Of a stretch of 64,000 nucleotides of DNA, positions 12,473-24,221 are shown in pieces. The notes beneath the pieces were generated by a model, which made no database searches, was not told the origin of the DNA, and saw only the letters and a list, made by a program, of their open reading frames with translations. The number at the start of each line of letters is the position of its first letter. Positions within the stretch are counted from its first letter, which is position 1. Source of the stretch: Reticulitermes speratus (taxonomy: Eukaryota > Arthropoda > Insecta > Blattodea > Rhinotermitidae). Location of the stretch: the NCBI GenBank assembly GCA_021186555.1, contig JAJKFL010000014.1:36204033-36268032 (forward strand), written 5' to 3'. The translations under genes and the position numbers were made by a program.

Positions 12473-12628
12473 GAGATCTGCGCTCTTTTGGAATCTTGCG
12501 CAGCGTAGAATGGTAGTTCCGTACCGACGTTTCGAAACAACCTATCAGTTCCATCTTCAAGAATGAAGAAGTCCAAGAAGAAAAGAGCGCAGATCTCATT
12601 TACATCGCGGCGGAAGCCTGAAATCACG
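12473..12628. mobile_element. Foldback retroelement, family P1
   Basis: GAGATCTGCGCTCTTTTGGA at the left returns inverted as AAAAGAGCGCAGATCTCAT at the right. The left arm carries, on the minus strand, the hammerhead-like core TTGAAGATGGAAC...GAAACGTC (about 12522-12560). A one-sided extension (TTTACATCGCGGCGGAAGCC) follows the right arm. The target duplication CAGGTCTA(T/C)AATT is at 12460-12472 and 12629-12641. This fits a non-autonomous Penelope-like element. Confidence 0.7.
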
Positions 12629-12887
12629 CAGGTCTACAATTACCTGAATGGGCTGAGTGTTTTCCTCCTCACGGAGGAGGATGTCGATGAACTCAAAAAC
12701 TAGCCTCATTGTTTGAAAATCATGTTGGAACCGATTACTGGCAATGTCATTATATCCGAGGCAGATGCCCCTACATACGCCGTGTTAAGCAAGGCAGAAA
12801 AAAACACGTGCCTTATGAGGAATTAATTGGTACCACTGAATATTTTGACGCTATAGACGAGGTGTCGCATAAACAGACGTCGTTATA

Positions 12888-12965
12888 ACCAAGTTCCACG
12901 GTACTTAGTTTTCTCAGCATTTACTTCTAGATCAACCTCCTTACTAGCAATTGCAAAGCGTCTCT
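12888..12965 (-). mobile_element. Short RTE-like LINE fragment
   Basis: GTACTTAGTTTTCTCAGCA and TTACTTCTAGATCAACCTCC match the reverse-transcriptase region of the LINE copy at 19720-19790. It is a short relic on the minus strand. Confidence 0.6.
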
Positions 12966-13189
12966 GTTTCCAAACCACCGTCACTATTAGACGCCCAGTG
13001 CAGCATTTCGTTAAGACGTTTACTTCTTCTGCCGCTTACGTGTCAGCACCTCGTTTAACGCCAAAGCCGGAGGACCACACTTTGTCAGCTGACAAAAACT
13101 GCTTACTTCCCTTTCCTGGGATTAAATTAGCCGAAGCGTGAAGCTAACCACTCATGTGTCGAGGTGTCCGGTATCCAGACAGCTTAGAA

Positions 13190-13400
13190 GACCACGTGTA
13201 TATGGGAGGATAACATTAAAATGGATCTGAAAAAAAAAAAAGGGATGCGATGGACAGTACTGGATTAATGTGGCTCAGGACAGCAACAAACGGTCGGCTA
13301 TGGTGAACACAGCAATGAACCTCCAGGTTCCATAAAGTGCGGGGAATTTCTTTACTAGCTGACACTCTGTTGGCTTCTCAAGGACTCGGCTGCTATGTGG
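13190..13400 (+). mobile_element. RTE-like LINE 3' fragment
   Basis: GGGAGGATAACATTAAAATGG, a widened A run and TGGCTCAGGACAGCAACAAA correspond to the W-E-D-N-I-K-M-D-L and A-Q-D-R-D blocks. The 3' end GCGGGGAATTTCTTTACTAG follows. The copy is broken. Confidence 0.75.
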
Positions 13401-14011
13401 AATTATACATGGCGTCTGTCAGTCACACCTGCTAGTCTACATGCAGCATTAACTAATCTTTAAAGGGTTAAACTGCGCGTACTACGGCTGATACCGAATG
13501 CGGGAATAGCTCGAAAGCGCGCCACTGGTTCACTAAAATCCCGTTATCTGTTATCCACCACTTAGAGCGCACCAAGCAGACGTGGATATGAGTGGCAGGG
13601 GTGTACAACGTAGTGTATCAAAATAAACACAATGCGCAATTTAACCCGTGGCACTGTATATGACCGAACACTGCGGTAAAGTACGAAGACTTCGTCCACT
13701 GTACCTACCACCGTACGCAAAATACTGAAATAAGTTCCCTTCACCTATTCTTCGTCACGGCACGAAGCAAGTACTCTAAAACAGCGGCACTACTGCTTCG
13801 TATTTGGTCGTCGCCGGGTTCTAATGCCGACTCACGGACCGGCCATCTTTATTTGTAGTTGCATAAGATCGGTGTCAGTAACTGAGACAATATGGCGTCG
13901 AATAAAAGTGAAAACTATGAATTGATGTGGAAGTGGTCGTGGCCTTGTTTAAGATGCGGTGCTGTCCAAACATTTGCCAAATCGGACCCAGGAAAAACCA
14001 TAAAAATCTGC
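13401..14011. other. Unassigned sequence
   Basis: No recognised gene. An ATG-initiated frame begins at 13892 (M-A-S-N-K-S-E-N-Y-E-L) but runs into the hAT MITE at 14020 and resembles no protein I know. Confidence 0.35.
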
Positions 14012-14019
14012 GACAGGAT

Positions 14020-14545
14020 TAGGGAGCCCATTCGTCCCGGTTTTCCCGGGACAGTCCCGTTTTATGGGTTACAAAGACCTCTGTCCCGGTGTCCCGCAGA
14101 ATTCGGTTCGGTACGCCAAATGTTCCGGATATTTTCAAGCCATAAAAAATATGAAAGTTTTGACAATCGGCACGAAAATTTCGACTTTTCATATGGTGGG
14201 AGAAACCCATCTACAGGAGCAGAACAGCCCTCAACCAGTGACTAACAGGACGGAATAAAGACGGAGAGGAAGATGCAAAGATTGGTGATCATGGAGTTTG
14301 GACTGAGACTGCGAAGGATGAAGAACGGACATGTAAAGAAAAATCAGTAACCTACGTGAACTTATTATTTCACGTTTTGTATCCGTATGTAATACTCTTA
14401 CCCGAGTTTCTCGTTCTGGTAATACTAATAAACTACTCTACTTTTTTCATTGCTTGACGGGAGAAAAATTTTGTCTTCGAACCCCCCCCCGGCCACCTAA
14501 ATGTTAAGTGTCCCGGTTCTTGATTTCAAAAAAATGGGATCTCTC
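14020..14545. mobile_element. hAT-like MITE (GTCCCGG-rich ends)
   Basis: The left end TAGGGAGCCCATT and the right end AATGGGATCTCTC are inverted copies, with GTCCCGG motifs inside both ends. The 8-bp target duplication GACAGGAT/AACAGGAT (7 of 8) is at 14012-14019 and 14546-14553. No transposase is seen. It contains a C9 run at 14481-14490. Confidence 0.65.
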
Positions 14546-14553
14546 AACAGGAT

Positions 14554-15402
14554 AGCAGCTGGTCTCATGAACGAGACCGGGGCCTTTCAAACAACACTAA
14601 ATTAGGATTAGCCGTACAAGACGAAACGTCTGAAGCTGCCAGCTTGTGCTCCTCCCTTACACCTGCAGTTTCCTATAAGCACTACCGCTCCTAGTCTGTG
14701 GCCGTCCATCCGTCCACTTCGGCGTCGACAATGTCACGTAACTCCAGCAAACAAAATGGAAAGGATACACGTATCCTCGCGGTGTCCTTAAACATCTGCG
14801 TTTACGCATGGCATCTGTTTATTGTCTTCAAATATGCAATGCGTTGTAAACTGACAGCCAACGAAGTACACAAAGGGTGCTGACCACCCCGGAGACGACG
14901 CGGATTACACAACACAGTAGTCGACGACTTTCTCAGAACTGAGGTTCTGACGGTGGCGACTGTCGTCGTCTTCCGAAATGTGTTGGCGTGTAGTAGTATG
15001 GTATTCACGTAACGACATTTCAAAGAAACCTGCTGCCTTCATCATCAGGGGTTATAGGATTTTTATAGATTAAATCTACTCTGATGACTTCAGTAGCGGG
15101 ATCGTCTAAAACGTCCATACGCTTCTACCAGACTACACAGTGTCACACCCCTGAAGACATATTCTTTATAGGGGCGACTTACGTGAAAACGTAGTATAAC
15201 ATGCCGGTAAGTTGCGTATTTTATGCACCTCAGGAACTGCTACTTCAGGACTTCACTCACACGACAAAACAGTTGCAAACTTAATTTCTCTACAACAGTC
15301 AACATCTCAAGAGCACAGCGCTATGTGCAACATTCAAAACTTCAACTTCTGCCCACACATTCTATTTGTACGTTCCTTGGTTCCCACAACATACCCCTAT
15401 AT
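14554..15402. other. Unassigned sequence with a degenerate hammerhead-like inverted pair
   Basis: On the minus strand, 15010-15050 reads CCCCTGATGATGAAGG...TTTGAAATGTCG. On the plus strand, 15079-15113 reads CTCTGATGACTTCAG...CTAAAACGTCC. Together they look like the two decayed arms of another foldback element. The rest is unassigned. Confidence 0.4.
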
Positions 15403-15404
15403 TA

Positions 15405-15578
15405 GTAATTTCCCTAACCGGCATTAACTGACTGGTTTTTGCAATGCAGACGCCATGACTTTACTGTGGAGCAGGAATTGACGTTCTGATAATACATATA
15501 AGTTCCTGTCTCACAGTGAACACTCTGAGCCCCCATTACAAAAATCAACCGTTTAATACAGCTTGGGGGAAGTAATCG
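15405..15578. mobile_element. Palindromic foldback MITE
   Basis: The left arm (TAATTTCCCTAACCGGCATT, TTTTTGCAATGCAGACGCC, GGAGCAGGAATTG) is inverted in the right arm (AAGTTCCTGTCTCACAGTG, CCCCATTACAAAAATCAACC, GGGGGAAGTAATCG). Arms are about 80 bp with little spacer. Single arms of the same family occur at 380-470, 3905-4020, 47695-47775 and 62074-62097. Confidence 0.75.
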
Positions 15579-15693
15579 TTGTTTATTGTGATAATCACAC
15601 GCAACGCTAAATAAATGGTAGGTATGGTGGCCAATGTGCTTCAAACGGATAAACAAGGGGCATTTTTAATATAAGAACATTGGCGGTTTAGAT

Positions 15694-16135
15694 TCCGGTT
15701 GGTAAGCTGAGCTGCTAACGAAGAGATAACGAGCGTCCTTATTGGTAAGCTGAGCTGCTGACGAAGAGATAATGAGTGTCCTTACTGGTAAGCTGAGCTG
15801 CTGACGAAGAGATGACGAGCGTCCTTATTGGTAAGCTGAGCTGCTGACGAAGAGATAATGAGCGTCCTTATTGGTAAGCTGAACTGCTGACGAAGAGATA
15901 ACGAGCGTCCTTATTGGTAAGCTGAGCTGCTGACGAAGAGATAGCGAGCGTCCTTATTTGGTACGCAGAACTGCTGACGAAGAGATAGCGAGCGTAATTA
16001 TTGGTAAGCTGAACTGCTGACGAAGAGATAGCGAGCGGAGTGCCCTTATTCGTACGCTCTGCAGCTGATGAAGTGATGGCTAGCGTCCTTACTAGTACGC
16101 TGAGCTGCTGACGGAGTAGCGAGCGTCAGTCCATG
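15694..16135. repeat. 43-bp satellite
   Basis: About ten copies of TTGGTAAGCTGAGCTGCTGA followed by CGAAGAGATAACGAGCGTCC. The last copies diverge and vary in length. Confidence 0.95.
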
Positions 16136-16254
16136 CAACACCCGCCACAGGAGACAATCGGTCGCGGTCAATCCCGAGAGTGGCACGTGAGGTCGTAACG
16201 GGGCGGACAAACCCCAGAAAGAGAGCTCTGTCTCACACAGCACGTGGCCGGATA

Positions 16255-16385
16255 GGAACCGCTCTGAAGAGCCCTTCTGTAATGTTGATGTTAGTGGCCT
16301 GGCCGGTGCTGGGTTCATACCCCACCCGCCTGTCTTCACGAAAGCGGAAAATGTACTCCAAGGTGTAAAAGGCTAAGTTGTCCCC
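16255..16385 (+). mobile_element. Possible tRNA-like SINE fragment
   Basis: GGCCTGGCCGGTGCTGGGTTCATACCCC contains a box B-like GGTTCATACCC. The family is not recognised, so this is a weak call. Confidence 0.3.
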
Positions 16386-16409
16386 GTCAATAATTAAGCA
16401 ATAAATCAC

Positions 16410-16660
16410 GAAGACGATGGTGGGAGTGGATGTACTACTCCACTCATTCTTTACCTCACCACCACATACGTACCAGCGGCTTTACCCCCGGGTAAAGCGG
16501 CTCCGTTAAGTTATGCATTGGAGAAAGGAAGCTCAGTGGGTCCCAGAGCTGGTCTGGACGTCGTGGAGAATACGAAAACCTCTACTTCTGCAGGGAAACA
16601 AACCTCCTTACCCCGTTCGTCCAGAACATAGCCCGATCACTATTCTGAGCCATCTCATCT
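16410..16660 (-). mobile_element. SINE-1 copy
   Basis: The minus strand carries the SINE-1 body. In plus-strand order: GGAGTGGATGTACTACTCCA, TTTACCCCCGGGTAAAGCGG, GGTCTGGACGTCGTGGAG, then the degraded tRNA-like head near 16620-16655. It is comparable block by block with 25294-25580 and 61700-61992. Confidence 0.7.
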
Positions 16661-17035
16661 TCGTACTCCTTAATTTAGTACACAAAATTACCACCGGCGT
16701 TCTTTACAAAGTTAGTTCATGACCGTGTGGACTTTATCATGGTAGAACACGGCTGAAAATACAAATTTCCCGAAAACTTTGAGCCACCCACATAAAATTC
16801 AACACCTGTCCAACGGTTTCGACGCTGATACAGACAGGCCTTATAAAGTTTACAAACATCTCTCGCACGAATGAGCCTAAAGCATCATTTGGAATATCAA
16901 CTTATACATAGACGGCAGAGTAGCAATATTTGTCAGTCGGTCTATCGTTTCCATGAAAATCGCATGCAAATCTCAGTTACTTACGATAGCACCAACAGAT
17001 GGCAGTAATAAGACACTGTAACGAATGCTCTACAT

Positions 17036-17513
17036 CAGTGGTTCCCAAAGTGGGCGGTACCGCCCCCTGGGGGGCGGTGGGATTACCGAGGTGGGCGCTA
17101 ATAGGGGGAGAGGTGGAAGGGAGCGCTGTTATTATCACAGGGGGCGCTAGTAGATAAGTAGTGCATTTATTTTTATAATGAAATTCAAATAAAGTAATTT
17201 TTGTGTTAAAAATAAAAAATGAACTAAATTTCTTAGTATTTTAATTTATGAATCTTATTCAAGCACATTACTTTTTTAATAAACTATTGCTAGATGAATT
17301 ATTGTTAATCATAAAAAAATATAATAAATTTGAATTTATTAATTAACACATAAAACATTAAGTTTAACTCATAATTTTATTTAAACGATTTTTTAAATGT
17401 AAAATAAAAGTGGAAACAAACCGCATTTACGTTTTCTAAAAAAGGTAGGGGGCGCTGTGTGTGTGTATATGGAATCAAGGGGGCGGTGGACAGTAAAAGT
17501 TTGGGAACCACTG
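17036..17513 (+). mobile_element. hAT MITE (family hAT-1), copy 1
   Basis: Terminal inverted repeats CAGTGGTTCCCAAAGTGGGC and (inverted) CAGTGGTTCCCAAACTTTTA bound an AT-rich interior without an ORF. The perfect 8-bp target duplication CTCTACAT is at 17028-17035 and 17514-17521, which is the hAT signature. Confidence 0.93.
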
Positions 17514-17521
17514 CTCTACAT

Positions 17522-18961
17522 CAATTGGTACTACTGCGTCGACCAGTGGGGGAGGGGGGGTATCCATGAATCACCTAGCATCACTGATCATTCTATCAAG
17601 CCGTCGTTACACAGTATCAAGGAGGAAGTTATAACCGTCCCTTAACAGCTATGTCGTTTATCCGTTTGGACTGTCCAGCTGATTACAGCTTTGTAGCTGT
17701 GCAATGGAGGCAAACGGAGTAGCTTCAGTGGAACACCCAGGTGGGCGTTTGGGTCTTATTTCAGGGAATATAGGCAATTTGGCCTTGTACTTTCCAGGTT
17801 TCTTCCGTAACGATAGCGCTGTCGATAATGCGCGTAACAACACACACTCTGGTTCTCAGTTACCTAAATTAATATTTATTTGTTCCACGCTGCTAGCTAA
17901 ATACAGGATTCACTGCGATGACGTGTTTCCGTCGTAACTGCACTAGCTATTCAAACACCATCTCACGACCGCTTTCAATTCTGCACACGGTAAGTTTGCA
18001 ATGTTACCGATACATCGTCGATCGATATTTTGCCACGAACGAAATGACAGAATTTAAATGAAACAAGAAAGTGTGCTCAAAACTCGGGTGGTCTTTCTGT
18101 CAGCGCTTTTAAACTGGAGTGTGTCGCAACGCACTCGGTAACGTAAAATGGGCGAAGTTTCTCCACTGGCAAATGATGCCCAACAAACAGTTTCTTCGAA
18201 CCCGTAGCACCAGGAAGAAGCGCATGTTACGTAACTGGAAGGTCTTCCAGTTATGAGTCTGGGATGTTGAAGTCGTAGCCATTGGTTAGTCATCGACGTC
18301 TTGATAAAGGTCTGCAAAGCGAGCAGCTCAATCTGTAATTGCTATATTTCATGCAGATACTGTCTCAAATTTCTCTACGTTTACGCACATAGTAAATTAA
18401 CAACAATCTAGAAGAAATAAGGGTGGACTTTTCTATACCGTTTCATACCGTTACAAACATTCGCCAGCCAAACCGTGGTCATGCGAACACCGGAACATCT
18501 TTGCTCCTCATTTGAGTGACATCGACACACTGAATCATGGGTATTCTTATAATCTGTTAACGGCCGACTACATAATTTCCTACTACCTGTGTATTATCAA
18601 AGGCGTGAAACAGACTTTGCAGATGGAATTCCAGTACGATCGAGGGTGATTACGAACAGGGGTTCAACCTACACGAACTCAGACTTCTTTATGACTTGCT
18701 TAAAACATTCTGTTCTGCAGAAACCTAACATAAGTAGCCTACTGCTGATATTACTAGGGATCTTCATAACGTTTTTTGGCGGTCACTGGTACGAGGTAAA
18801 CCTTTGAGTTGGCAACGCCGTAACTGGGTATGTGACACGTCAGCACACAGCCGGTCTGGACATTGCTCTGTCTGTGAGAGTCGCTACCGAGTTGGGAACA
18901 TGACTGCGCCACTTCTGGTTTGCACCAAGGAAGAACAGAGGTCTGTGGTACGCCTTAATGG
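17522..18961. other. Unassigned intronic sequence
   Basis: Several short ORFs overlap on both strands (17658-17937, 18054-18317, 18589-18807) with no recognisable domain. No repeat family shared with the rest of the window was noticed. Confidence 0.35.
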
Positions 18962-19792
18962 ACAGAATGTATTCTAACTAACAAACTCCAGGGAGCAGAG
19001 TCCTTTTTGAGAAGCTAACCGGTCGTCAATCAAGAAATTCCCCGAGTTGTATGGAAACCAAAGGTTCATTACCGCATTCACAAGAGCCCGCCACCTGTCC
19101 CTATCCTGAGTCATATCAATCCAGTCCATGCCCTCCCATCCCACTTCTTGAAGATCCATTTTAATATTATCCTCCCATCTACGCCTGGGTCTTCCTTCCC
19201 TCAGGTCTCCCCACCAAAATCCTGTATGCACATCTCCCCTCCCCATACGTGCTACATGCCCCACCCACCTCATTCTTCTTGATTGATCACCCGAATGATA
19301 TTTGATAATGAGTACAGATCATTAAGTTCCTCGTTATGTAGTCTTCTCCACTCCCCTGTTACCTCGACCCTCTTAGGCCCACATATCCTCCTCAGCACCC
19401 TATTCTCGAACACCCTCAGCCTACGTTCCTCCCTCAGTGTGAGAGACCAAGTTTCACACCCATACAAAACAACAGGCAAAATTATAGTTCTGTATGTCTT
19501 AATCTTTGTATTTTTGGATAGCAAACTGGAAGACAGAAGATCCTGCACTGAATGATAACAAGCATTCCCCGACTTTAATCAGCTCTTAATTTCTTCCTGA
19601 ATGGAATTTCGATTTGTTAGGGTTGTTCCCAAAATGTGAACTGTTCCACCCTTTCAAAGGATTTATTATCTATCTCCATGTTGTGATTTTGTCCTGCATT
19701 CTGATTGTGAGACATGACGATGTACTTAGTTTTCTCAGCAATTACTTCTAGACCAATCTCCGTACTAGCGACTACTAAAGCTTCTGTGTTTT
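18962..19792 (-). mobile_element. Best-preserved RTE-like LINE (LINE-A) fragment
   Basis: Two long minus-strand frames give the C-terminal third of a non-LTR reverse transcriptase. 19270-19548 reads L-L-S-S-S-L-L-S-K-N, then T-I-I-L-P-V-V-L-Y-G-C-E-T-W and R-V-F-E-N-R-V-L-R-R-I. 18974-19273 reads [10 protein letters not shown], then [11 protein letters not shown] and [14 protein letters not shown] frame break lies near 19270. The palm domain is missing and the 5' end is replaced by mariner sequence at about 19793. The tail at 18965 is CTAACTAA on the plus strand. Confidence 0.9.
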
Positions 19793-20600
19793 TAGAATGT
19801 ATTCAAGGTGCTGAAATTCACACACGTTTGTGTGCTCAGTTTGGGGACAATGCTGCTTCTCAGAGACAAGTACGAGTGGACAATGTTCAAGAAAGGCCGG
19901 AAAAGTATGATTGGTGCAGAGCGCTTGGGACGCACGACAACATCAAGCAGCGACAAGAGACTGGAGGCATCCAGAAGCATGGTTCTCGAGGACAGAAGAG
20001 CCACTATCGTAGAAATTGCACAAGAATTAAACGTTGGTCAAGGGTCAGCGTCGTTTGTAGTGTACAACAGCCTTGGGTTCCACAAAGTCTGTGCAGGATG
20101 AGTGCCCAGGCAGTTGGCAGAAGAGCACAGGTGCTCTCACATGGACATTGCTCCTGTCGCTTGGTACGTTATCACATCAAAGGTGAGAACTTCTTTCTAT
20201 TGCCTCATCACAGGTGTAGGGACTTGGATTCACCATACGTACCCAAGAGCAAATGACACACAAGTTCTTCTGTTTCTAAGAAATCAAGATCATGGCCTTT
20301 AGTTGGAAAACTTATGCTGACGGCGTTTTAGGATACCTAAGGCCTTTTATCTGTGAACAAGTGTAGATGTAAGTCCATAGTATTCCGACATGCTGTGAAT
20401 AAACTGTGACCAGCCATTGTCGACGATTCGCATATGACAATGAGATGAAGGAGGATGTGAATGACTAGCTTCTCCACAACCAAAAACCTTCCATTCCGAC
20501 GCCTTTAAAAAGCTTCTAGAACGATGGGCAAAGTGTACATAGAAGCAAGGGGAGTATGCTGAGGAATAATACATTCGTAACGTTCGAAAGGTAAAGAAAA
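19793..20600 (+). pseudogene. mariner-like transposase relic
   Basis: Plus-strand frames give blocks of a mariner transposase. An N-terminal E-I-H-T-R-L-C-A-Q-F-G-D-N-A-A-S-Q-R-Q-V helix-turn-helix region is followed by M-F-K-K-G-R-K-S and D-R-R-A-T-I-V-E-I-A-Q-E-L. Then come L-G-F-H-K-V-C, a decayed T-G-V-G-T-W-I-H-H catalytic region, and a C-terminal L-E-R-W-A-K-C block near 20520. The frame shifts at least three times (near 19860, 20090 and 20300), so it is dead. No terminal repeats were found. It abuts the LINE on its left and a pogo relic on its right. Confidence 0.8.
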
Positions 20601-20624
20601 ATGACCGGGGAAAAGTGGGGACAC

Positions 20625-21790
20625 TTGTCTGGTAATCCCTCGATGAATAAGCATCTCACTGTCATGAATTTCAGACGCTCGACTGTACAGGAAACAATGA
20701 CATTGTTTTTGTGTTTACCTCATCATACTACCAAATATCTACAACCTCTTGCGAGGACCTTTTCAAGCCCTTGAAAAAGTATTACAATAAAGAACATACT
20801 TCTTGGTTTATGACTTAACAAAATACGCAAAATCACGCGACTGAGATTTAGAGGTCTTTTAGGGACACTCGGAAAAAGCTGCAACCAATGCAAATGCAGC
20901 ATCCAGGATTTACGACCACTGGAATGTATCCCCTACACAGAATTTGATTCCTGACTACGCGTTGGCGTTCGCAGTGCCTGATGCCAGCATGTGTTAACAT
21001 TTAATATTACAAACAAATCTGTGCGCTGGTGTTTCAACAGAAACAACAGATTCCATTATCCTACATCAGTCTTGTACCTCTACTTTAGTCGTCCTGCCTG
21101 TGTCGTCTACGACTATCCTAACCAGTTTGTTTCAGTCTTCTACGCCTGCCTCAGCTCTTAAGCCTCTAGCTTTTACGTCGTAATTTTAAGAAACTTTTCA
21201 AGTCTTCAGAAAAAACGAACTACGTTTCTCCAACCGTCTATACATCAACACCCACTTGGGTTTCTCAGGAAGAAGTGCCAATCGAAATTCTCCTGGTGTT
21301 GGCGACTGCACCAAAAGTATCAAACCCAGAGGAATCACGACTAAAGAGGAATATCAGTGGAGAAGGTCTCACTACTTAGGAGCACATTAAGAACAAACAA
21401 CGGATGAAGAACCGCAACTATGATGAATAATTACAAGAAGAGAATTCAGATTTCAAATTCGAGTAACTCTAATCGAGATGCAGTCGGTGGACTGGTCACC
21501 CACTACAGATGCACACTTCCAGACCAAGAAACCTCTGAAAGGAGGCCCTATGCTCCGCAAGGAGCGACAGGAGGTAACGAACTAACTAACTAATCGAGAT
21601 GATGAACACGACTGTTGTAAGACATGTAAGAAATAGTACAATCTAACAAAAGAAAAATGCAATTTGATTAAATGCTCAGACTGTGGAAAATGGCTGTATG
21701 AAAACTGCGCAATTTCTACATGAGCTGCATTTGTTTCACACGTTAAAAACTTTTGAAAAAACCTTCAAAAATAGACGAAAATTTGGAAGA
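20625..21790 (+). pseudogene. pogo/Tigger-like transposase relic
   Basis: Broken plus-strand frames match the end of a pogo-class DDE transposase. There is an L-D-E-H-like start, F-K-P-L-K-K-Y-Y-N-K near 20765-20795, G-F-T-T-T-G-M-Y-P-L near 20907-20935, and a serine-rich C-terminal spacer. A C-x2-C ... C-S-D-C-G-K-W-L-Y-E-N-C zinc-binding end lies at 21612-21715. Stops and frameshifts are frequent. A 109-bp LINE tail (21481-21589) interrupts it. Confidence 0.65.
21481..21589 (+). mobile_element. Tiny 5'-truncated LINE 3' end
   Basis: A 109-bp insertion ends in GAACTAACTAACTAA. It is flanked by a perfect 12-bp target duplication CTAATCGAGATG at 21469-21480 and 21590-21601. Confidence 0.85.
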
Positions 21791-21959
21791 TGTAAGAAGC
21801 ACTCACAGCGGTGACAGAGAACGATGATTATTGCAGTTCATGACAGCTGCATTACATTGCACTTAGTTACATATGCGACATCTTTCAACACACATCTGCC
21901 AGAGATGCCCTTTCTGCTACATTCACAACTTCTATTAAGGCCAGTAAACAAAGTCAGAT

Positions 21960-22455
21960 TTTTATGTGCGTTCACAAAATTGCGAAAAGCGACTATTGGC
22001 TTCGTCATGTCTGTCCGTTCGTCCGCATTGAACACCTCGGCTCTTACTGGACGGATTTTCATTACATTTGATATTTGAGTATTGTTTCGCAAATCTGTCG
22101 AGAAAATTCAGGTTTAATTAAAATCTGACATGAATAACGGATACTTTAAAAGAAGACCTATGTACATTTATGTTAATATCTCGCTGAATTCTTCTCAGAA
22201 TGAGAAATGTTTCAGACAAACATTGTAGACAAAATCACAACACACATTTTATGTTCAAAAACCTTTTTTTCCAAAATATTGTTCCGTTTATGAGATAATG
22301 TGGAAAAATATGGTACAGCCGGACAGGCCATATAACAAGGCGCATGCGTTTTGCAAGCTAGATAACTAAGGCTACACATACACACACTCAGAATATGTAA
22401 CACTTATTGCTTTTTCACGGCAACAATGGTTACGCGAACGCGCCTCAATGTTACG
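21960..22455 (-). mobile_element. Dispersed DNA-element family D, copy 1
   Basis: The minus strand shares most of its length with 33195-34025 and 53180-53670. Common blocks are TTGAGGCGCGTTCGCGTAAC, GCAATAAGTGTTACA, TTTTTCCACATTATCTCATA, AACATTTCTCATTCTGAGAA and CGCTTTTCGCAATTTTGTGA. The ends are inverted (GGCGCGTTCGC). No coding frame is common to all copies. Confidence 0.7.
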
Positions 22456-23548
22456 TTATACGTACATTGTCTGCCTTGTTTAAATGAAGGAATCAACTGT
22501 TTCGTACTAGCAACCCTGTTACATTGATTACACACTCAAACATAAATCCTGTTGATATTCATCTCTGCAAAAGTCTAGTGGAATAAATGGTGGGGAATCG
22601 CTTCCCAGTTTACTCTAACGGAAATCCCGAACTGTTCCAAAACAGCGGTTTTAACACGCAAACCGCCAGTTCATTATATGAGAGTCTCTCACTGATATTG
22701 TTCCAGTTACAGAAGGTGGCCAGGATAAGTGTCGAATATTGTAAATTAAGGCGTTCGTCACTTGCCTGCAGAATCAAAAAAGGTTTGATATCCCTCGATG
22801 CTAAAGTAAACATAAGTCGGCGGAGATAAAAAATGCAATAAGGTTTGAAATTCAACAAATGTAATGTACTATGAGTTTGCTGTTAACCCTATTAAACACT
22901 CTTACTGACGTGTTCAATTCTAATACGCTCTTGTTTTTTCTTAAAATTAAGTGCGAATCGCCATAAATTTCAAAATTATTCCTTGGCCCACCATTTTATT
23001 TGAGTTTGAGACCTCTATTCTACAAGCTTCTGTTTTCTAAATGAAACTACATACTCATTAGTCCTTGCTTATACTAGCGAGAGAAGCTTATCTGAATCAG
23101 ACCGGTGTAAGAAGCTTGCAAAATCTCTTCGAGCACCTCCTTTTATTTCATAAGGGTCAATTTACAATGAGAATACAGATACAAAGACGAGATGAAGCGC
23201 CCTTACGGCCAGCTGGTCTCACAAGCAAATGCTAACCAACGGTCTCCCCAAACATTTTCTTCTGCGAACAGATCTGCATTTACGTTACTACTTCAGTGCC
23301 AGCCCATGCACACACGCACGCACACACACACGCGCTAACTGCTTTAGCCTTATATGTTTCAACCATGCTATTTGCTGCTCCAAAGCAGGTTAAATAATCA
23401 CCTATGGCTGACATGTAAATAAACACGTACAGAACCGCCATTCTGCTACCTTGGAAATGGTCACTAAATCTGGTACCAGTGCAGGCTGCCACAGCTCGTG
23501 GTAGGACTTACACTAGGACGTCAATGTTGTGAGAAAAACTGTACAGAG
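22456..23548. other. Unassigned intronic sequence
   Basis: No feature is supported apart from a short ACGCACGCACACACACACGCG microsatellite at 23311-23332. Confidence 0.4.
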
Positions 23549-24052
23549 CAGCGGTAGTCAACCTTTTTTGTTCGCGTACCCCCAGATATAATTTCTCTTC
23601 GACTTTGTACCCCAAAGTGGTTGGTGCGTAATTCAAGTTACACGCAGTCTATAATCTACATCTAAAATAAGTTAAATAAATTACATCCAAAATAATGTAT
23701 TAAATAACAAGTTTAAAATGAGAAAAAGGAGAATCAAGCTGTTAAATAACAAATATATTATTGCCTATCATATAAAAATTAATAAGGGAACAAAGGTATT
23801 TTAGCAAAGCAAAATTATATGCACTGTGTGGAAAAAAATGAAACTAGCCGCCCAGATAAGAATCGCATAAAGGAGAGAGAGAGAGACAGAGAGAAATGGC
23901 GCTCCCAAATCGCATTCCTTACATCAGGGTCTATTGTGGCCTGATTATTCAGTGTTTATCATGAAATAATATATTTTTTTTAATTTTACGTACCCCCTAA
24001 GATGTTTTCGCGTACCCCAGGGGGTACGCGTACCCCAGGTTGAATACCACTG
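23549..24052 (+). mobile_element. hAT MITE (family hAT-2, CGTACCCC ends)
   Basis: The left end CAGCGGTAGTCAACC...GCGTACCCC is inverted at the right end as GGGGTACGCGTACCCCAGGT and TGAATACCACTG. The target duplication GTACAGAG/GTATAGAG (7 of 8) is at 23541-23548 and 24053-24060. The interior is AT-rich with a GA tract at 23875-23895. Confidence 0.88.
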
Positions 24053-24221
24053 GTATAGAGGATAAGGTCCAGATGTGGGCCAGGCTGCTTATGTTGGCGT
24101 GCGATGTTACTGCTCTGCACTGTGCTGCAAGTGAAGTTAGTTACAGCACATCTTTCTTTCTTTCCTAGTCTGACTTCTATCTACTCACTGTAGGTGTAGA
24201 GGGTTGATGATGCACTTCATC

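Noticed and set aside
19714..20256. 180-codon ORF
   Set aside because: It reads from a LINE relic into a mariner relic and changes frame relative to the transposase. It is not one gene.
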